A stretch of DNA of 64,000 nucleotides from Kushneria indalinina DSM 14324 (GCF_003385845.1 NZ_QRDJ01000006.1:1114707-1178706), one strand, 5' to 3'; positions 31,527 through 41,239 are shown, numbered from the stretch's first letter. Numbers and translations are program-made. The notes: generated by a model not told the origin, from the sequence alone.

Positions 31527-32807
31527 TCAGCCGATCAGCCAATGCATCGGCACGGTAATGATCTGGGGTATCAGCACAAACAGCGCCAGCAGCGCGATAT
31601 ACACCAGAACAAAGGGATAGACGCCGCGCACCGCGTCACTCATCGTGGTCTTGCTGATCCCGCACACCACGTTAAGCACGGTACCCACCGGCGGAGTGAT
31701 CAGACCGATACAGCAGTTGATGACAAACATCAGGCCGAAATAGACCGGATCAATGCCTGCCTCGCGCACCAGCGGCATGAACAGCGGCACCAGAATCAGG
31801 ATCGCCGGCGCCAGATCCATCACCATGCCTACCAGCAGCACCACCACCATGATGGCGGCCATCAAAAGGCGCGGATTGTCGACCAGCGGGCCCAGCAACT
31901 CGGCAAGCTGCTGCGGCAGCTGCGCGATGGTAATCACCCAGGAGGCCACCATCGCCGCGCCGACCAGAAACATCACCAGTGCCGTCGAGCGCCCGGCGCT
32001 TTTGAGCACCTGTGCAAGCTTGGCCAGGCTCATTTCGCGATAGATCACGGTCGAGACCACAATGGCGTAGACTGCCGCGACCACAGCCGCTTCCGTTGGG
32101 GTAAACACGCCCATGCGAATGCCGACAATGATGATCACCGGCAGCAGCAGCGCCCAGACGCTCTCCTTGAGGGCCTTGAGCCGCTCGGCCCGGCTCGCCT
32201 TCGGCTGCAGCTCGATGTCGGATTTGCGCATCATGAACCGCCACGTGATCATCAGCGCCACGCCCATCAAAAGCCCCGGCACGATGCCGCCGATAAAGAG
32301 CTTGGCAATCGAGATATTGCCCGCCACACCCAGAATGATCAGCGGCAGTGAGGGCGGAATGACCGGCGCGATGATGCCGCCGGCGGCCAATAGCCCCACC
32401 GAGCGAAACGCCGGATAGCCGCTTTTGCGCATCATCGGATAGAGAATGCTGACCAGTGCGGCGGCATCCGCCACCGCCGAACCCGAAAGCCCTGCCAGCA
32501 GTATCGAGGTCAGAATGGCGACGTAGCCCAGCCCGCCGCGCCAGTGCCCGACCAGCGTCATCGCCAGCTTCACGATGCGATCGGACAGCCCGCCGACCGC
32601 CATCACCTCGCCGGCAATCATGAAAAAGGGAATCGCCAGCAGGGCGAAGTTGTCCACCCCGTTGATCATCGACTGCGACAGGATGTCGGCGCTGAACATG
32701 CCCAGATTGAGCATCAGCGCCCCCGCCGCCAGCAGCAGCGCAAACGCCACCGGCAGGCGCAGCAGAATCGCGCCGATCAGTACGCCCAGAAACAGTGCCA
32801 GCGTCAT
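31527..32807 (-). CDS. TRAP transporter large permease (DctM)
   Basis: Twelve-helix transport subunit of the TRAP importer, driven by a sodium gradient. Characteristic blocks include VAFALLLAAGALML, FALLAIPFFMIAGEVM, GLSGSAVADAAAL, GGIIAPVIPPSLPLIILG and NCCIGLITPPVGTVLNVVCGI. 426 residues. Its ATG overlaps the dctQ stop by 4 bases. Confidence 0.95.
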   Translation of the reverse strand: MTLALFLGVLIGAILLRLPVAFALLLAAGALMLNLGMFSADILSQSMINGVDNFALLAIPFFMIAGEVMAVGGLSDRIVKLAMTLVGHWRGGLGYVAILTSILLAGLSGSAVADAAALVSILYPMMRKSGYPAFRSVGLLAAGGIIAPVIPPSLPLIILGVAGNISIAKLFIGGIVPGLLMGVALMITWRFMMRKSDIELQPKASRAERLKALKESVWALLLPVIIIVGIRMGVFTPTEAAVVAAVYAIVVSTVIYREMSLAKLAQVLKSAGRSTALVMFLVGAAMVASWVITIAQLPQQLAELLGPLVDNPRLLMAAIMVVVLLVGMVMDLAPAILILVPLFMPLVREAGIDPVYFGLMFVINCCIGLITPPVGTVLNVVCGISKTTMSDAVRGVYPFVLVYIALLALFVLIPQIITVPMHWLIG

Positions 32808-33346
32808 GAGTGGTGCTCCCCGTTGGGGGCGTGCGCCGCCTCATCGACGGCCAGCGAATGGCCATCGCCACCCTGCTCGCCCGGCGCCTGCCCGGGCCCT
32901 GGCCGCAACAGCCCGATCAGGGCGGTAATGCTCATCAGCGTGCCGGCAACGACCCCGGCCAGATAGAACAGTCCGGTGGACAGCCCGGTCAGCGGCGAGA
33001 TGTTGTGCCAGTTGGCCAGTGTCTGCTTCCAGCAGCCCATCAGCAGCATGATCGAGGCGCCCAGAATCACGATCCACAAAAAACGCGCGATCACGGAGCG
33101 CACCCCGGCCGGCAGACGATCAAAGAACTCCGTGACGGCCAGGTGCTCGCCATCCTTTAAACACAGCGAGGCCCCCAGCATCACCACCCAGACAAACCCG
33201 AGCCGGGAAAGCTCGATACCGGAGCGCAGGCCCGAGGAGAAGCCGTAACGCAGCACCACGTTGAAAAACACCAGCACCATCATGGCGGTCATGAGGGCCA
33301 CGATCAGCCACTCGATGCTGCGCCACACCGCGCGAAATATTGTCAT
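32804..33346 (-). CDS. TRAP transporter small permease (DctQ)
   Basis: Four-helix small membrane subunit that pairs with DctM. Four hydrophobic spans at about 10-34, 46-66, 88-108 and 130-152, plus the conserved FVWVVMLGASLCLKDGEHLAV. 180 residues, ending in a polar tail. Translationally coupled to dctM. Confidence 0.92.
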   Translation of the reverse strand: MTIFRAVWRSIEWLIVALMTAMMVLVFFNVVLRYGFSSGLRSGIELSRLGFVWVVMLGASLCLKDGEHLAVTEFFDRLPAGVRSVIARFLWIVILGASIMLLMGCWKQTLANWHNISPLTGLSTGLFYLAGVVAGTLMSITALIGLLRPGPGQAPGEQGGDGHSLAVDEAAHAPNGEHHS

Positions 33347-33447
33347 TGTTGGTCTCCACGACCCGTCCGGGCCGCCGCTTCGGTTGTTCCCTGTGTAATC
33401 CCCTGTTCCCGCTTCCTTTCTGTCTGTGCCTGCCTGTGCCCGACGGA

Positions 33448-34386
33448 TCAGTCGTGCCGATCGCGGTCGGTCTGTTGATCCAGCTCGGCGATATAGCGCT
33501 GCGTCACGGTCAGATCCAGTTCGCCCAGCCCGCGCTCGCCCAGGTCCTGATACAGCGACAAAAGCGTCGAGAGCTGCGGCGTGACGACCTGCTGCTGCGC
33601 GGCCTCATCATGGGCAAAGCCGAGATCCTTGATCATGTAGCGCGCAATGCCGGAGGGCGCGTAGTCCTTGTCGATCAGGCGCTGCTTGCGTGATTCCAGA
33701 AAGCGCCCGCCGGCGTAGCCGCCGCCCAGACAGGTCAGAAGTTTCTCGACGTCCAGACCGGCGCGCTCGGCGATGGTGGTGGCCTCCGACAGCGCCACCA
33801 TGGTGGCCGCCACCACCATCTGATTACACGCCTTGGCCACCTCGCCCGCGCCCAGCGGGCCCAGCAGCACCGGCGTACCCATCGTCTCCAGCGCAAAACG
33901 CGCGCGGTCGAGATCCGCCGCCTCCCCGCCCACCATGATCGAAAGCGTGCCCGCCTCGGCGCCGTCCGTACCGCCGGACAGCGGCGCGTCCAGCACGTGA
34001 ATCTGCCCCTGGCTTCGTTCATCAAGCCGCTCGGCCAGCGCGCGAACGCCCTCGGGCGACGAGGTCGAACAAATCACCAGCAGCAGCGGCCCGGCAAGCC
34101 CGGCCAGCAGGCCGTCATCGCCGTCGATCAGCGCCTCGAGCTGGGGCAGGTCCGGCAGTACCGTGATGACCACATCGCTTTGGCCTGCCAGCGCCCTGGG
34201 GGTGTCACAGCGCTCGGCGCCGGCCGCCAGTGCCGGGGCGAGTTTTTCCGGCGAGCGGCCGAAGACACTGACCCGGCTGGCGACACCGGCCGTGAGCAGA
34301 TTGCGTGCCATCGGCATGCCCATGCTGCCCAGACCGATCATCCCGACCCGCAGAGCACTGCCCGGCGACGCTTGAGCTTTTTGCAT
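33448..34386 (-). CDS. NAD(P)-dependent beta-hydroxyacid dehydrogenase (3-hydroxyisobutyrate family)
   Basis: Oxidises a 3-hydroxyacid or reduces a semialdehyde. Rossmann motif VGMIGLGSMGMPMARNLL, substrate-binding DAPLSGGTDGAEAGTLSIM, and the catalytic lysine in GEVAKACNQMVVAATM. The ATG at 34386 has GGGAG upstream; 312 residues. Lies between the IclR regulator and the TRAP genes; related enzymes include tartronate semialdehyde reductase, and the substrate here is open. Confidence 0.88.
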   Translation of the reverse strand: MQKAQASPGSALRVGMIGLGSMGMPMARNLLTAGVASRVSVFGRSPEKLAPALAAGAERCDTPRALAGQSDVVITVLPDLPQLEALIDGDDGLLAGLAGPLLLVICSTSSPEGVRALAERLDERSQGQIHVLDAPLSGGTDGAEAGTLSIMVGGEAADLDRARFALETMGTPVLLGPLGAGEVAKACNQMVVAATMVALSEATTIAERAGLDVEKLLTCLGGGYAGGRFLESRKQRLIDKDYAPSGIARYMIKDLGFAHDEAAQQQVVTPQLSTLLSLYQDLGERGLGELDLTVTQRYIAELDQQTDRDRHD

Positions 34387-34433
34387 GTGTCTCTCCCTCA
34401 AAGTGGCTATGGTGGCCGGCAGCGCTGGGCTCG

Positions 34434-35213
34434 TCAGGTAGTGGCGCCGGCGCTGCCCTTGCCCAGATTCATCGGATTGGCAATGTGTACGGCCATGCTG
34501 GACAGCGCCTCGATGGCCTGCAGCTCGATATGATCGTTGCAGTACACCTCCAGCAGCGAAGCGCCCACGGCAAAGCCCTGCTCGCCGCTGTACTGCGGCG
34601 CTACCGCCACCGCCAGCCCGCGGATGCCGGTAAACACTTCGCCTTTATCCCGTGCGTGCCCCCGACCGCGCACATCGCGAATCTTGTCGATCAGCGCCTC
34701 GAGATCGGTGATGGAATCTGCCGTCCAGGCCGGGCGCGTGGCCGGGTCCTCGAAGCGCTGCCTGAGCTCGTCATCATCAAGACCTGCCAGCAGCGCATTG
34801 CCCACCGCCGTGATCGAGGCCGGAAAGCGACTGCCGATGCTTGCCGTCATGCGCAGCGGTAGGCGCCCGGCATGGGCGGCGAGATAGAGCACGTCCGTGC
34901 CGTCCAGCACCGCCAGCTGACAGATTTCGTCATGAAGAAAGGGGGTATCGCTGCAGGCCTGATAAAACGCCTGCACCGGGTCCACCGTGCGCAGATACGC
35001 CCCGCCCAGCTCCACCAGACGGCGCCCCAGCCGGTAGCCGCCCTCCACGCGCTGGATCACCCCTTCGGCTTCCAGCGACAGGCAGATGTTGAAAAGCGAC
35101 GAGCGGGCCACGCCGAGCTGGCGCGCCATTTCGCTCACGCCCAGCGTTTCACCGGCCGCCGCTTCCAGCAGGGTCAGTACGCGCAGGGCACGCGTCACGG
35201 CCGGGGCGCTCAT
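34434..35213 (-). CDS. IclR family transcriptional regulator
   Basis: N-terminal winged helix (TRALRVLTLLEAAAGETLGVSEMARQLGVARSSLFNICLSLEAEG in the usual order) and a C-terminal effector domain with DGTDVLYLAAHAGRLPLRM and IGSRFPASITAVGNALLAGL. 259 residues. Its ATG overlaps the stop of the preceding dehydrogenase by one base (TGATG), so it is part of that operon and probably controls it through the dyad at 36290-36324. Confidence 0.92.
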   Translation of the reverse strand: MSAPAVTRALRVLTLLEAAAGETLGVSEMARQLGVARSSLFNICLSLEAEGVIQRVEGGYRLGRRLVELGGAYLRTVDPVQAFYQACSDTPFLHDEICQLAVLDGTDVLYLAAHAGRLPLRMTASIGSRFPASITAVGNALLAGLDDDELRQRFEDPATRPAWTADSITDLEALIDKIRDVRGRGHARDKGEVFTGIRGLAVAVAPQYSGEQGFAVGASLLEVYCNDHIELQAIEALSSMAVHIANPMNLGKGSAGATT

Positions 35214-36265
35214 CAGTAGAACTCGACCGTATCAACACGGTTTCTAAGCGCCTCGCCGTTGAGATAGCGCCGAGCGTTATCGGCAAAAAACTCGGCGATC
35301 AGACGGTCCTCGGACTCGCTGAGCGCGGCGGTATGGGGCGTGAGCAGTACGTTGGGCATGTCCCATAGCGGTGAGGTGTTCTCCAGCGGCTCCGAGGCCG
35401 TTACATCCAGCACCGCCAGCCCGATGTGATTGCTCTGCAACGCCTGGATCAGCGCGGGTTCATCGATGACCGTGCCGCGTCCGACGTTGACGAGAGTAAC
35501 GCCGGGCTTCATCTCGGCCAGCAGTTCGGCATCAATCAATCCTTCAGTGGCCTCGGTACCCGGCAGCGCGATCACGATGGCATCGGCGCGGCGCACACCG
35601 TCGCGAAGCTGGGAGGGCGCGATAATTTCATCGACATGGGGCACCAGGCGCTGCTGGCGCGACACGCCCAGCACGTGCATGTCCAGAAGCGACAGCCGGC
35701 GCGCCACTTCACGGCCGATACCGCCCAGCCCCAGAATCAGCACCTGCTGCTCGCTGATCTGCCCCATCAGCCAGCGATCGCCCCAGTGATGATCGCGCTG
35801 CTGGGCCATAATGCGGGGCAGCTGCTTGGCGCCGGCCAGCACGCCAAACACGGCGTACTCCGCCAGCGGCGCGCCATGCACACCGGCCGAGGTGGTAAAC
35901 ATCACCCGTTCCAGCGCCTCGCCGGAAAGCCCCGCCGCCTTGACCTGCCCCCCACCGCCGGCAGCCATGACGTGCACCCAGCGAAGCTTCGGGTTGGCCT
36001 TAACGATTCTGGCCAGCCACTGCGGATCGACATCCGGAATGCCGTAGAGCACGTCCGCCTCGCACAGCAACGCGTCAAAGCGCGCCTCCTCCTCGGGCGT
36101 ACGTTTGAAATTCGGGTCACCGGCAAAGTCTGCCGGGTGGCGCATGGGCGGCAGCAGCGACTGGTCACGCAGCAGCTCGATCTCGGGCACCAGGGACTCG
36201 ATCAGCGCACACAGTGTCTCGCTTAGTGGCGTGGCCACCGCCACCTTCAGCGTTTTTTGCGTCAT
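35213..36265 (-). CDS. D-2-hydroxyacid dehydrogenase (NAD-binding, GhrA-like)
   Basis: Reduces a 2-keto acid such as glyoxylate or hydroxypyruvate to the 2-hydroxyacid, or the reverse. The NAD fold is at LILGLGGIGREVARRL; catalytic residues are the Arg after VIALPGTEATEGLID...VNVGRGTVIDEPAL, a Glu, and the His of LLTPHTAALSE. The ATG at 36265 gives MTQKTLKVAVATPLSE, 350 residues. Head gene of the dehydrogenase-IclR-dehydrogenase-TRAP row. Confidence 0.9.
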   Translation of the reverse strand: MTQKTLKVAVATPLSETLCALIESLVPEIELLRDQSLLPPMRHPADFAGDPNFKRTPEEEARFDALLCEADVLYGIPDVDPQWLARIVKANPKLRWVHVMAAGGGGQVKAAGLSGEALERVMFTTSAGVHGAPLAEYAVFGVLAGAKQLPRIMAQQRDHHWGDRWLMGQISEQQVLILGLGGIGREVARRLSLLDMHVLGVSRQQRLVPHVDEIIAPSQLRDGVRRADAIVIALPGTEATEGLIDAELLAEMKPGVTLVNVGRGTVIDEPALIQALQSNHIGLAVLDVTASEPLENTSPLWDMPNVLLTPHTAALSESEDRLIAEFFADNARRYLNGEALRNRVDTVEFY

Positions 36266-36289
36266 GGCGCGCTCCGAAGACCTGCGGTC

Positions 36290-36324
36290 GTACAGTGGAT
36301 TGAACATTGTTCAGTGGACTGTAC
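36290..36324. promoter_or_regulatory. 35-bp dyad operator at head of the IclR/TRAP operon
   Basis: Outer arms GTACAGT / ACTGTAC and inner palindrome TGAACA-T-TGTTCA form one dyad with 14 of 17 arm positions paired. It lies 25 bases before the D-2-hydroxyacid dehydrogenase ATG. The inner core resembles the TGAAACA-N-TGTTTCA sites of the IclR-family repressor KdgR. Binding by the IclR protein encoded in this operon is inferred. Confidence 0.6.
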
Positions 36325-36427
36325 AGCGCACCTGACCTGCGAGAAGCGCGGCTTTGGTCGATATCGGGACCAAAGTGCAATGCCGGCGGCCGCAGAGCCC
36401 GGCCGCCGATACCGGAAGAGGGTTATA

Positions 36428-37340
36428 TCAGCAGGAAGACATATCAGAAGTGGCGTGCCTTTGCTCCAGAGCACGTATCTGCACCAGCAGGGCGTGGTTG
36501 ATGGGCGTGGCGATGCCGTGGGCCTGCGCCTGTCGCACGATAAAACCGTTAAGGTGCTCGATTTCACCGGGACGGCCACGGGCCAGATCCTGCGCCGTTG
36601 AGGAGTGCTGCCCCGCCATGGTCTCGGCAATCGCCAGGGTTGACGCCGTAATGTCATCGGGAAGCGTCACCGCACAGACCCGTGCCACGGCCCGGCACTC
36701 GTCAACGATCATTGTCACCAGCGCCCGGGTGCCTTCAACCGCCATCAGCACGCCGTAGGGCTGCCGGGTGATGGCCGACATCGCATTCCAGGCGCAGTTG
36801 ATCACCAGCTTGGCCCACAGCATGCCGGCCACGTTATCGGACACCTGTGTCGGGATACCGGCACGCTCGAACAGATCCGCCAGCGACTCACTCACGGGTG
36901 AGGCGCCCAGCGCCAGCTCACCGCGACCGTAGTGGCGCACGTGCCCCGGTCCTGCCATGGCCACCGCGGTATACACCAACCGGCATCACCGCACGGCCCA
37001 AAAGGGCGGCGAGCCGCTCGGCGTTATCCACCCCGTTTTGCAGACTCAGAATGATGGCGTTGTCAGAGAGCATCGGGGCCATCGCCGCGCCGGCGGCCTC
37101 GGTATCGGTGGCCTTGACACAAAAGAGCACCAGCTCGGCGTCTTTTAGCGCGCTCACATCAACGCTGGCCGAGACCTCGAACGTCTCGCGCCTTGACGCC
37201 GTTTCAAGGATCAGCCCTTGCCGGTGAATGGCCTCGATGTGATTGGTGCGGCCGATCAGCGTCACCGCATGGCCGGCGCGGGCCAGCAGCGCGGCGTAGT
37301 AGCACCCGACCGCACCGGCGCCCATGATTGCAATCTGCAT
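36428..37340 (-). pseudogene. Frameshifted 2-dehydropantoate 2-reductase (PanE/ApbA family)
   Basis: Two minus-strand frames together make one PanE-like protein. The 5' part from the ATG at 37340 (AGGAGA upstream) has MQIAIMGAGAVGCYYAALLA and the catalytic-domain start up to GRAVMPVG. The 3' part continues at VYTAVAMAGPGHVRHYGRGE and runs to the stop at 36428 with WAKLVINCAWNAMSAITRQP. The join is near 36978-36984 (GTTGGTGT): removing one G restores PVVYTAVAMAGPGH in one frame. This is either a real one-base insertion or an assembly error. The gene lies upstream of the hydroxyacid dehydrogenase, so the intact form may have been a ketoacid reductase of the same pathway, not the pantothenate enzyme. 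Confidence 0.82.
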
Positions 37341-37518
37341 GCGCTCTCCTCTTATCAGCGGTGACATCATGAGTCATCCTGCCCCACTGCCACACCCGGT
37401 CACGAGCGCTATTATGCAAAGCGCCCCCATGCGCTATCGCACACGGCGCCAGCTTGAATGTCACAGCAGACGTTCAAGCCGGACGGTTTACAACAGATTT
37501 TCAAAAAAGAGACATGGC

Positions 37519-38016
37519 ATGAAGTCACTCACCCAACGTCAACAGTTCATGGGCCTGGCCGGCTGGCTGATGCTGGCCTATATCGCCGCCGCCATCGGCG
37601 CGGTTGCCTCCGTCAATGCCGCCGAATTCTATCAGCAGCTGCAGCAGCCCTCCTGGGCGCCCCCGGCCGGCGCGTTCGGCCCGGTCTGGACCACGCTCTA
37701 CACCCTGATGGGCATTGCCGCCTGGCTTGTCTGGCGGGAAAAGCCGACGCAAAACGTGCGCCCGGCGCTGACGCTGTTTGTCGTGCAGCTGGCACTCAAT
37801 GCGCTGTGGAGCTGGCTCTACTTTGTCTGGCAGCTGGGCGCGATCGCCTTTGCCGGCACGGTCGTACTCTGGATCCTGATTCTCGCCACGCTAATCGCCT
37901 TCTGGCGCATCAAACCGCTCGCCGGCGCCCTGCTGGTGCCCTATCTGGCCTGGGTGACGCTGGCCACCGCGCTGACCTGGAGCACCTGGCATCTCAACCC
38001 GCAGGTGCTGGGATAA
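37519..38016 (+). CDS. tspO: TspO/MBR family tryptophan-rich sensory protein
   Basis: Five-helix membrane protein related to the mitochondrial translocator protein; binds porphyrins and affects stress or tetrapyrrole-linked regulation. Diagnostic QQPSWAPPAGAFGPVWTTLYTLMG, then ALNALWSWLYFVW and LVPYLAWVTLATALTWSTWHLNP. The ATG at 37519 gives MKSLTQRQQF and 165 residues; the longer frame covers non-conserved intergenic sequence. Confidence 0.92.
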   Translation: MKSLTQRQQFMGLAGWLMLAYIAAAIGAVASVNAAEFYQQLQQPSWAPPAGAFGPVWTTLYTLMGIAAWLVWREKPTQNVRPALTLFVVQLALNALWSWLYFVWQLGAIAFAGTVVLWILILATLIAFWRIKPLAGALLVPYLAWVTLATALTWSTWHLNPQVLG

Positions 38017-38108
38017 ACCGGCTTCCCATGCATGACAGCCCGATTGCCCGCGCCTGACCGTGATCAGTGCCGGGCACTCGTCATACGACTTCATGGCCAG
38101 AGACCCGG

Positions 38109-39485
38109 ATGTCAGAGACGACCCTAGCCCCGCCCCGTTTTAACGCGCCGGCCGGTGAGATCATCGGCTGGCGTGACGGCAATGTGCTGCGCGCCACCGG
38201 CATCCCCTACGCCCGCACCGAACGGTTTCAGCCGCCTATACCGTTGGCACGATCTGAAGCGCCGATCAGTGCGACGCAATGGGCACCCGCCAGCCCGCAG
38301 CGACCCATGCAGGCCTTCGCCCGTCTGCTGGGCGTCTCTCCAGGCGCCATGGCACAGCAGGAAGACTGCACCCGGCTGTCCATCTGCTTACCCGATCACC
38401 CGGCCACCACACCTCGCCCGGTGATGGTGTGGATTCACGGCGGCTCCTACATCTTCGGGGCGGGGGATCTGCCCATCCACGACCCGAAATCACTGGTATC
38501 AGAGCAGGACGTGGTCACCGTTAATGTGACCTATCGTCTGGGCATTTTCGGCTTCGTGGGTGGCACCTTTCAGGCAGAGACAAACACTCGGGAAAAGAAA
38601 AAGGCCCGCCCCGCCAATCTGGGCCTGCTGGACATGATCGCCGCGCTGCGCTGGATCAGGGAGAACATCGCCGCCTTTGGCGGCGACCCCGACAACGTCA
38701 CCCTGTTCGGCGAATCGGCCGGGGGCGATGCCATCGCCCACCTGATGAGCTCCGATGAGACCCGAGGGCTTTTCCGGCGCGCCATCATCCAGAGCGCGCC
38801 TTTGGGCATTACCCCCGGGCGCCGTGCCATGCATGTCGCCATGGCCAGAACAGCTTCGAGCATCGACGAGCACAGCTCCCTGGAAGCCTGTCTTGATACC
38901 CAGCTCGAGGTCGAAAAGATTGGTCAGCGCTATCTGCCCCGCGGCCTGATGCCCTTTGGCGTGCAGTTCGGTCAGGCACCACTGCCATCGCTCAGAGAGC
39001 GCCGAGCCGAACTTGACGAGCGCGCGCCCCATTGCGACCTGCTGATCGGCCACAACGTCGATGAAGCGGAACTGTTCATGCCCGAAGCCGAAGCGCTGCA
39101 GGGGCTGTTCCACCTGCCGGTGATCGGCGCGGGGTGTCGGCGCGCGCTGAGCCGAGCCATCACCGCCGGACTCTATTCCCGCCCCGCCGAACGCTTTGCC
39201 CGGCGCCATGCCAACGCCGGTGGGCGCGTGTGGCGCTACCGGCTGGACTGGGGCAGCGACCGGGCCGCCCGCGGCGCCTGCCACAGTATCGATCTCGCCC
39301 TGCTGTTCGCCGGCTGGGACTTGTGGCGCCATGCCGGTATTGTCGAGGGGATGAGCGAACAGACCATGGAGACCGATGGCCGTCGACTGCGCGCGCTCTG
39401 GGCCCAGTTTGCCCGGGAAGGCACGCTGGAAGATGAGGGCGCCATTGAAGGCGTGCTGGCATGGAAAAGGGTCAGGCCACAATAG
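38109..39485 (+). CDS. Type B carboxylesterase
   Basis: Serine ester hydrolase of the alpha/beta fold. Oxyanion region PVMVWIHGGSYIFGAG, catalytic serine in FGESAGGDA, and a probable His in ACHSIDLALLF. The stretch between NLGLLDMIAALRWIRENIAAFGGDPDNVTLFG is the family signature. 458 residues from the ATG at 38109, slightly shorter than many. A GTG at 38067 would add 14 residues. Natural substrate unknown. A secretion signal is not seen, so it is probably cytoplasmic. Confidence 0.88.
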   Translation: MSETTLAPPRFNAPAGEIIGWRDGNVLRATGIPYARTERFQPPIPLARSEAPISATQWAPASPQRPMQAFARLLGVSPGAMAQQEDCTRLSICLPDHPATTPRPVMVWIHGGSYIFGAGDLPIHDPKSLVSEQDVVTVNVTYRLGIFGFVGGTFQAETNTREKKKARPANLGLLDMIAALRWIRENIAAFGGDPDNVTLFGESAGGDAIAHLMSSDETRGLFRRAIIQSAPLGITPGRRAMHVAMARTASSIDEHSSLEACLDTQLEVEKIGQRYLPRGLMPFGVQFGQAPLPSLRERRAELDERAPHCDLLIGHNVDEAELFMPEAEALQGLFHLPVIGAGCRRALSRAITAGLYSRPAERFARRHANAGGRVWRYRLDWGSDRAARGACHSIDLALLFAGWDLWRHAGIVEGMSEQTMETDGRRLRALWAQFAREGTLEDEGAIEGVLAWKRVRPQ

Positions 39486-39640
39486 ATCAGTGCCCCGTGT
39501 GATCACGGTTCCCATCCGATTGCCCTTTCGCAGTCACCGGGCCACATCTGCATGGAATCTCCTTCGACGAATGCAACTTGCGCATCCCCTTTTTAATGTG
39601 ATTCCAATACAGCGAACACAACAAGAATGGGGACCACTGC

Positions 39641-41176
39641 ATGGATGCGCTGATTTCACTGCTGCCACCGCTTGCCGCTGTGGTACTGGCACTGGCGACC
39701 CGCCGGGTCAACGTGTCGCTCTTTGTCAGTATCTGGCTGGGAGGCTGGCTGGTCGCGGGCAATCCTATCGCTGCCGTGGGCCAGACGTTTGACTGGTTTG
39801 CTGAAGTGATGACTGATGAATGGAATGCTCGTTTTCTGGTGCTGGTAGCACTGCTAGGTGCAGGCGCGGCCTTCATGCACCGCACCGGCGGCTCTCAGGC
39901 ACTGGCTCACGCGCTTTCCAAGCGGATTCATTCGGGGCGGGCATCCCTGCTGTTCACCTGGGTGCTGGGTGTGGTGATCTTTTTCAACGACTACGTCAAT
40001 TCGGTCATCGTGGGCAATGCCACTCGCGATCTCACCGCCCGCCAGCGCCAGTCCCGGGAAAAGCTCGCCTGGGTGATGGATGCCACTTCCGCGCCCATGG
40101 CGACGCTGGGCCCTGTCTCGGACTGGATCGGCTATCAGGTGTCGCTGATCGCCGGGGCGCTGGTGGGCCTGAGCTTCTCATCGGCGGAACCCTACCGGCT
40201 CTTTCTGCAGTCGATCCCGTGGAATTTTTACGCCCTGCTCTGCCTGGCCTCGGTGCCCATGATTCTGCTGGCCGGCGACTTCGGCCCCATGGCACAGGCC
40301 CAACGCCGTGCCGCGGAAACCGGAGAGCTGGTCGCCCCCGGCGATACCCCGCTCTCCAACGTGGATGCCGACCTGGGCGAAGTCCCCGAGGGGCGCGGGC
40401 GACTCTGGCATTTTGTACTGCCACTGGTCGTGCTGATCAGCGTGGCCTGCTGGGGGCTCTGGTACACCGGTGGCGGCGCCGAAGGTGCAACGGTCATAGA
40501 CGCGCTGGCGGATACCGATGTTAGCGTGGCGCTCTCCTGGGCGGCCTTCGCCATGGTGGTCACCGGCATGTCCATGGCACTGCTGCAGCGCCAGAGCCTG
40601 AAGGATTGCGAAGAGACGCTGCTGGCAGGGTTTCGCACCATGCTGCCGGCACTGGCCATCATGGTGCTGGCATGGAGCATCGGCACTGTCACCGGTGCAC
40701 TGGATACGGGAGAACACGTCATCAATGTCACCCGTGACTGGCTTTCCCCGGCACTTCTGCCGCTTTTGATCTTTCTGATCGCCATGGTGATCTCGTTTGC
40801 CACCGGCAGTTCCTGGGGCGCCATGGCGATACTGACCCCCATCGGCGTGCCGCTTGCCTTCGAGCTTTCCGGCGGTGATATGACACTGGTCAGCATGGCA
40901 ATCGGCGCCATTTTCTCCGGCTCAATCTTCGGAGATCACTGCTCACCCATCTCCGATACCACGGTGATGGCGTCGATTTTCGCTGGCTCCGACCATATCG
41001 CCCACGTACGCACCCAGATTCCCTATGCGCTGATACCGGCCATCGTGAGTGCACTGCTTTACGTGGCCTCGATGGTCATTGAATCCGTATGGCTGCTGCT
41101 GGCGGCGGGACTGGTGGTTCAGTTCGGAGTGATCATGGTGCTGGGACGATCGGGCAAAAGCTCAGACAGCGGATAA
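39641..41176 (+). CDS. Na+/H+ antiporter, NhaC family
   Basis: Integral membrane protein of 511 residues with about 11-12 hydrophobic spans. Typical NhaC blocks: ALLGAGAAFMHRTGGSQALA, FFNDYVNSVIVGNATRDLTA, TSAPMATLGPVSDWIGYQVS, ATGSSWGAMAILTPIGVPLAFELSGG and IFSGSIFGDHCSPISDTTVM. A role in sodium extrusion or ion-coupled exchange fits a halophile; the exchanged ion is not proven. Confidence 0.9.
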   Translation: MDALISLLPPLAAVVLALATRRVNVSLFVSIWLGGWLVAGNPIAAVGQTFDWFAEVMTDEWNARFLVLVALLGAGAAFMHRTGGSQALAHALSKRIHSGRASLLFTWVLGVVIFFNDYVNSVIVGNATRDLTARQRQSREKLAWVMDATSAPMATLGPVSDWIGYQVSLIAGALVGLSFSSAEPYRLFLQSIPWNFYALLCLASVPMILLAGDFGPMAQAQRRAAETGELVAPGDTPLSNVDADLGEVPEGRGRLWHFVLPLVVLISVACWGLWYTGGGAEGATVIDALADTDVSVALSWAAFAMVVTGMSMALLQRQSLKDCEETLLAGFRTMLPALAIMVLAWSIGTVTGALDTGEHVINVTRDWLSPALLPLLIFLIAMVISFATGSSWGAMAILTPIGVPLAFELSGGDMTLVSMAIGAIFSGSIFGDHCSPISDTTVMASIFAGSDHIAHVRTQIPYALIPAIVSALLYVASMVIESVWLLLAAGLVVQFGVIMVLGRSGKSSDSG

Positions 41177-41239
41177 AACATGCCAGAACCGCCACTCCAT
41201 TGGCGCTAAACGAGCCCCGATAACAGGTTCATCAAAAAA

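Noticed and set aside
31750-32871. 373-codon minus-strand frame overlapping dctM in another phase
   Set aside because: Gly/Arg/Asp-rich low-complexity shadow of the real dctM frame.
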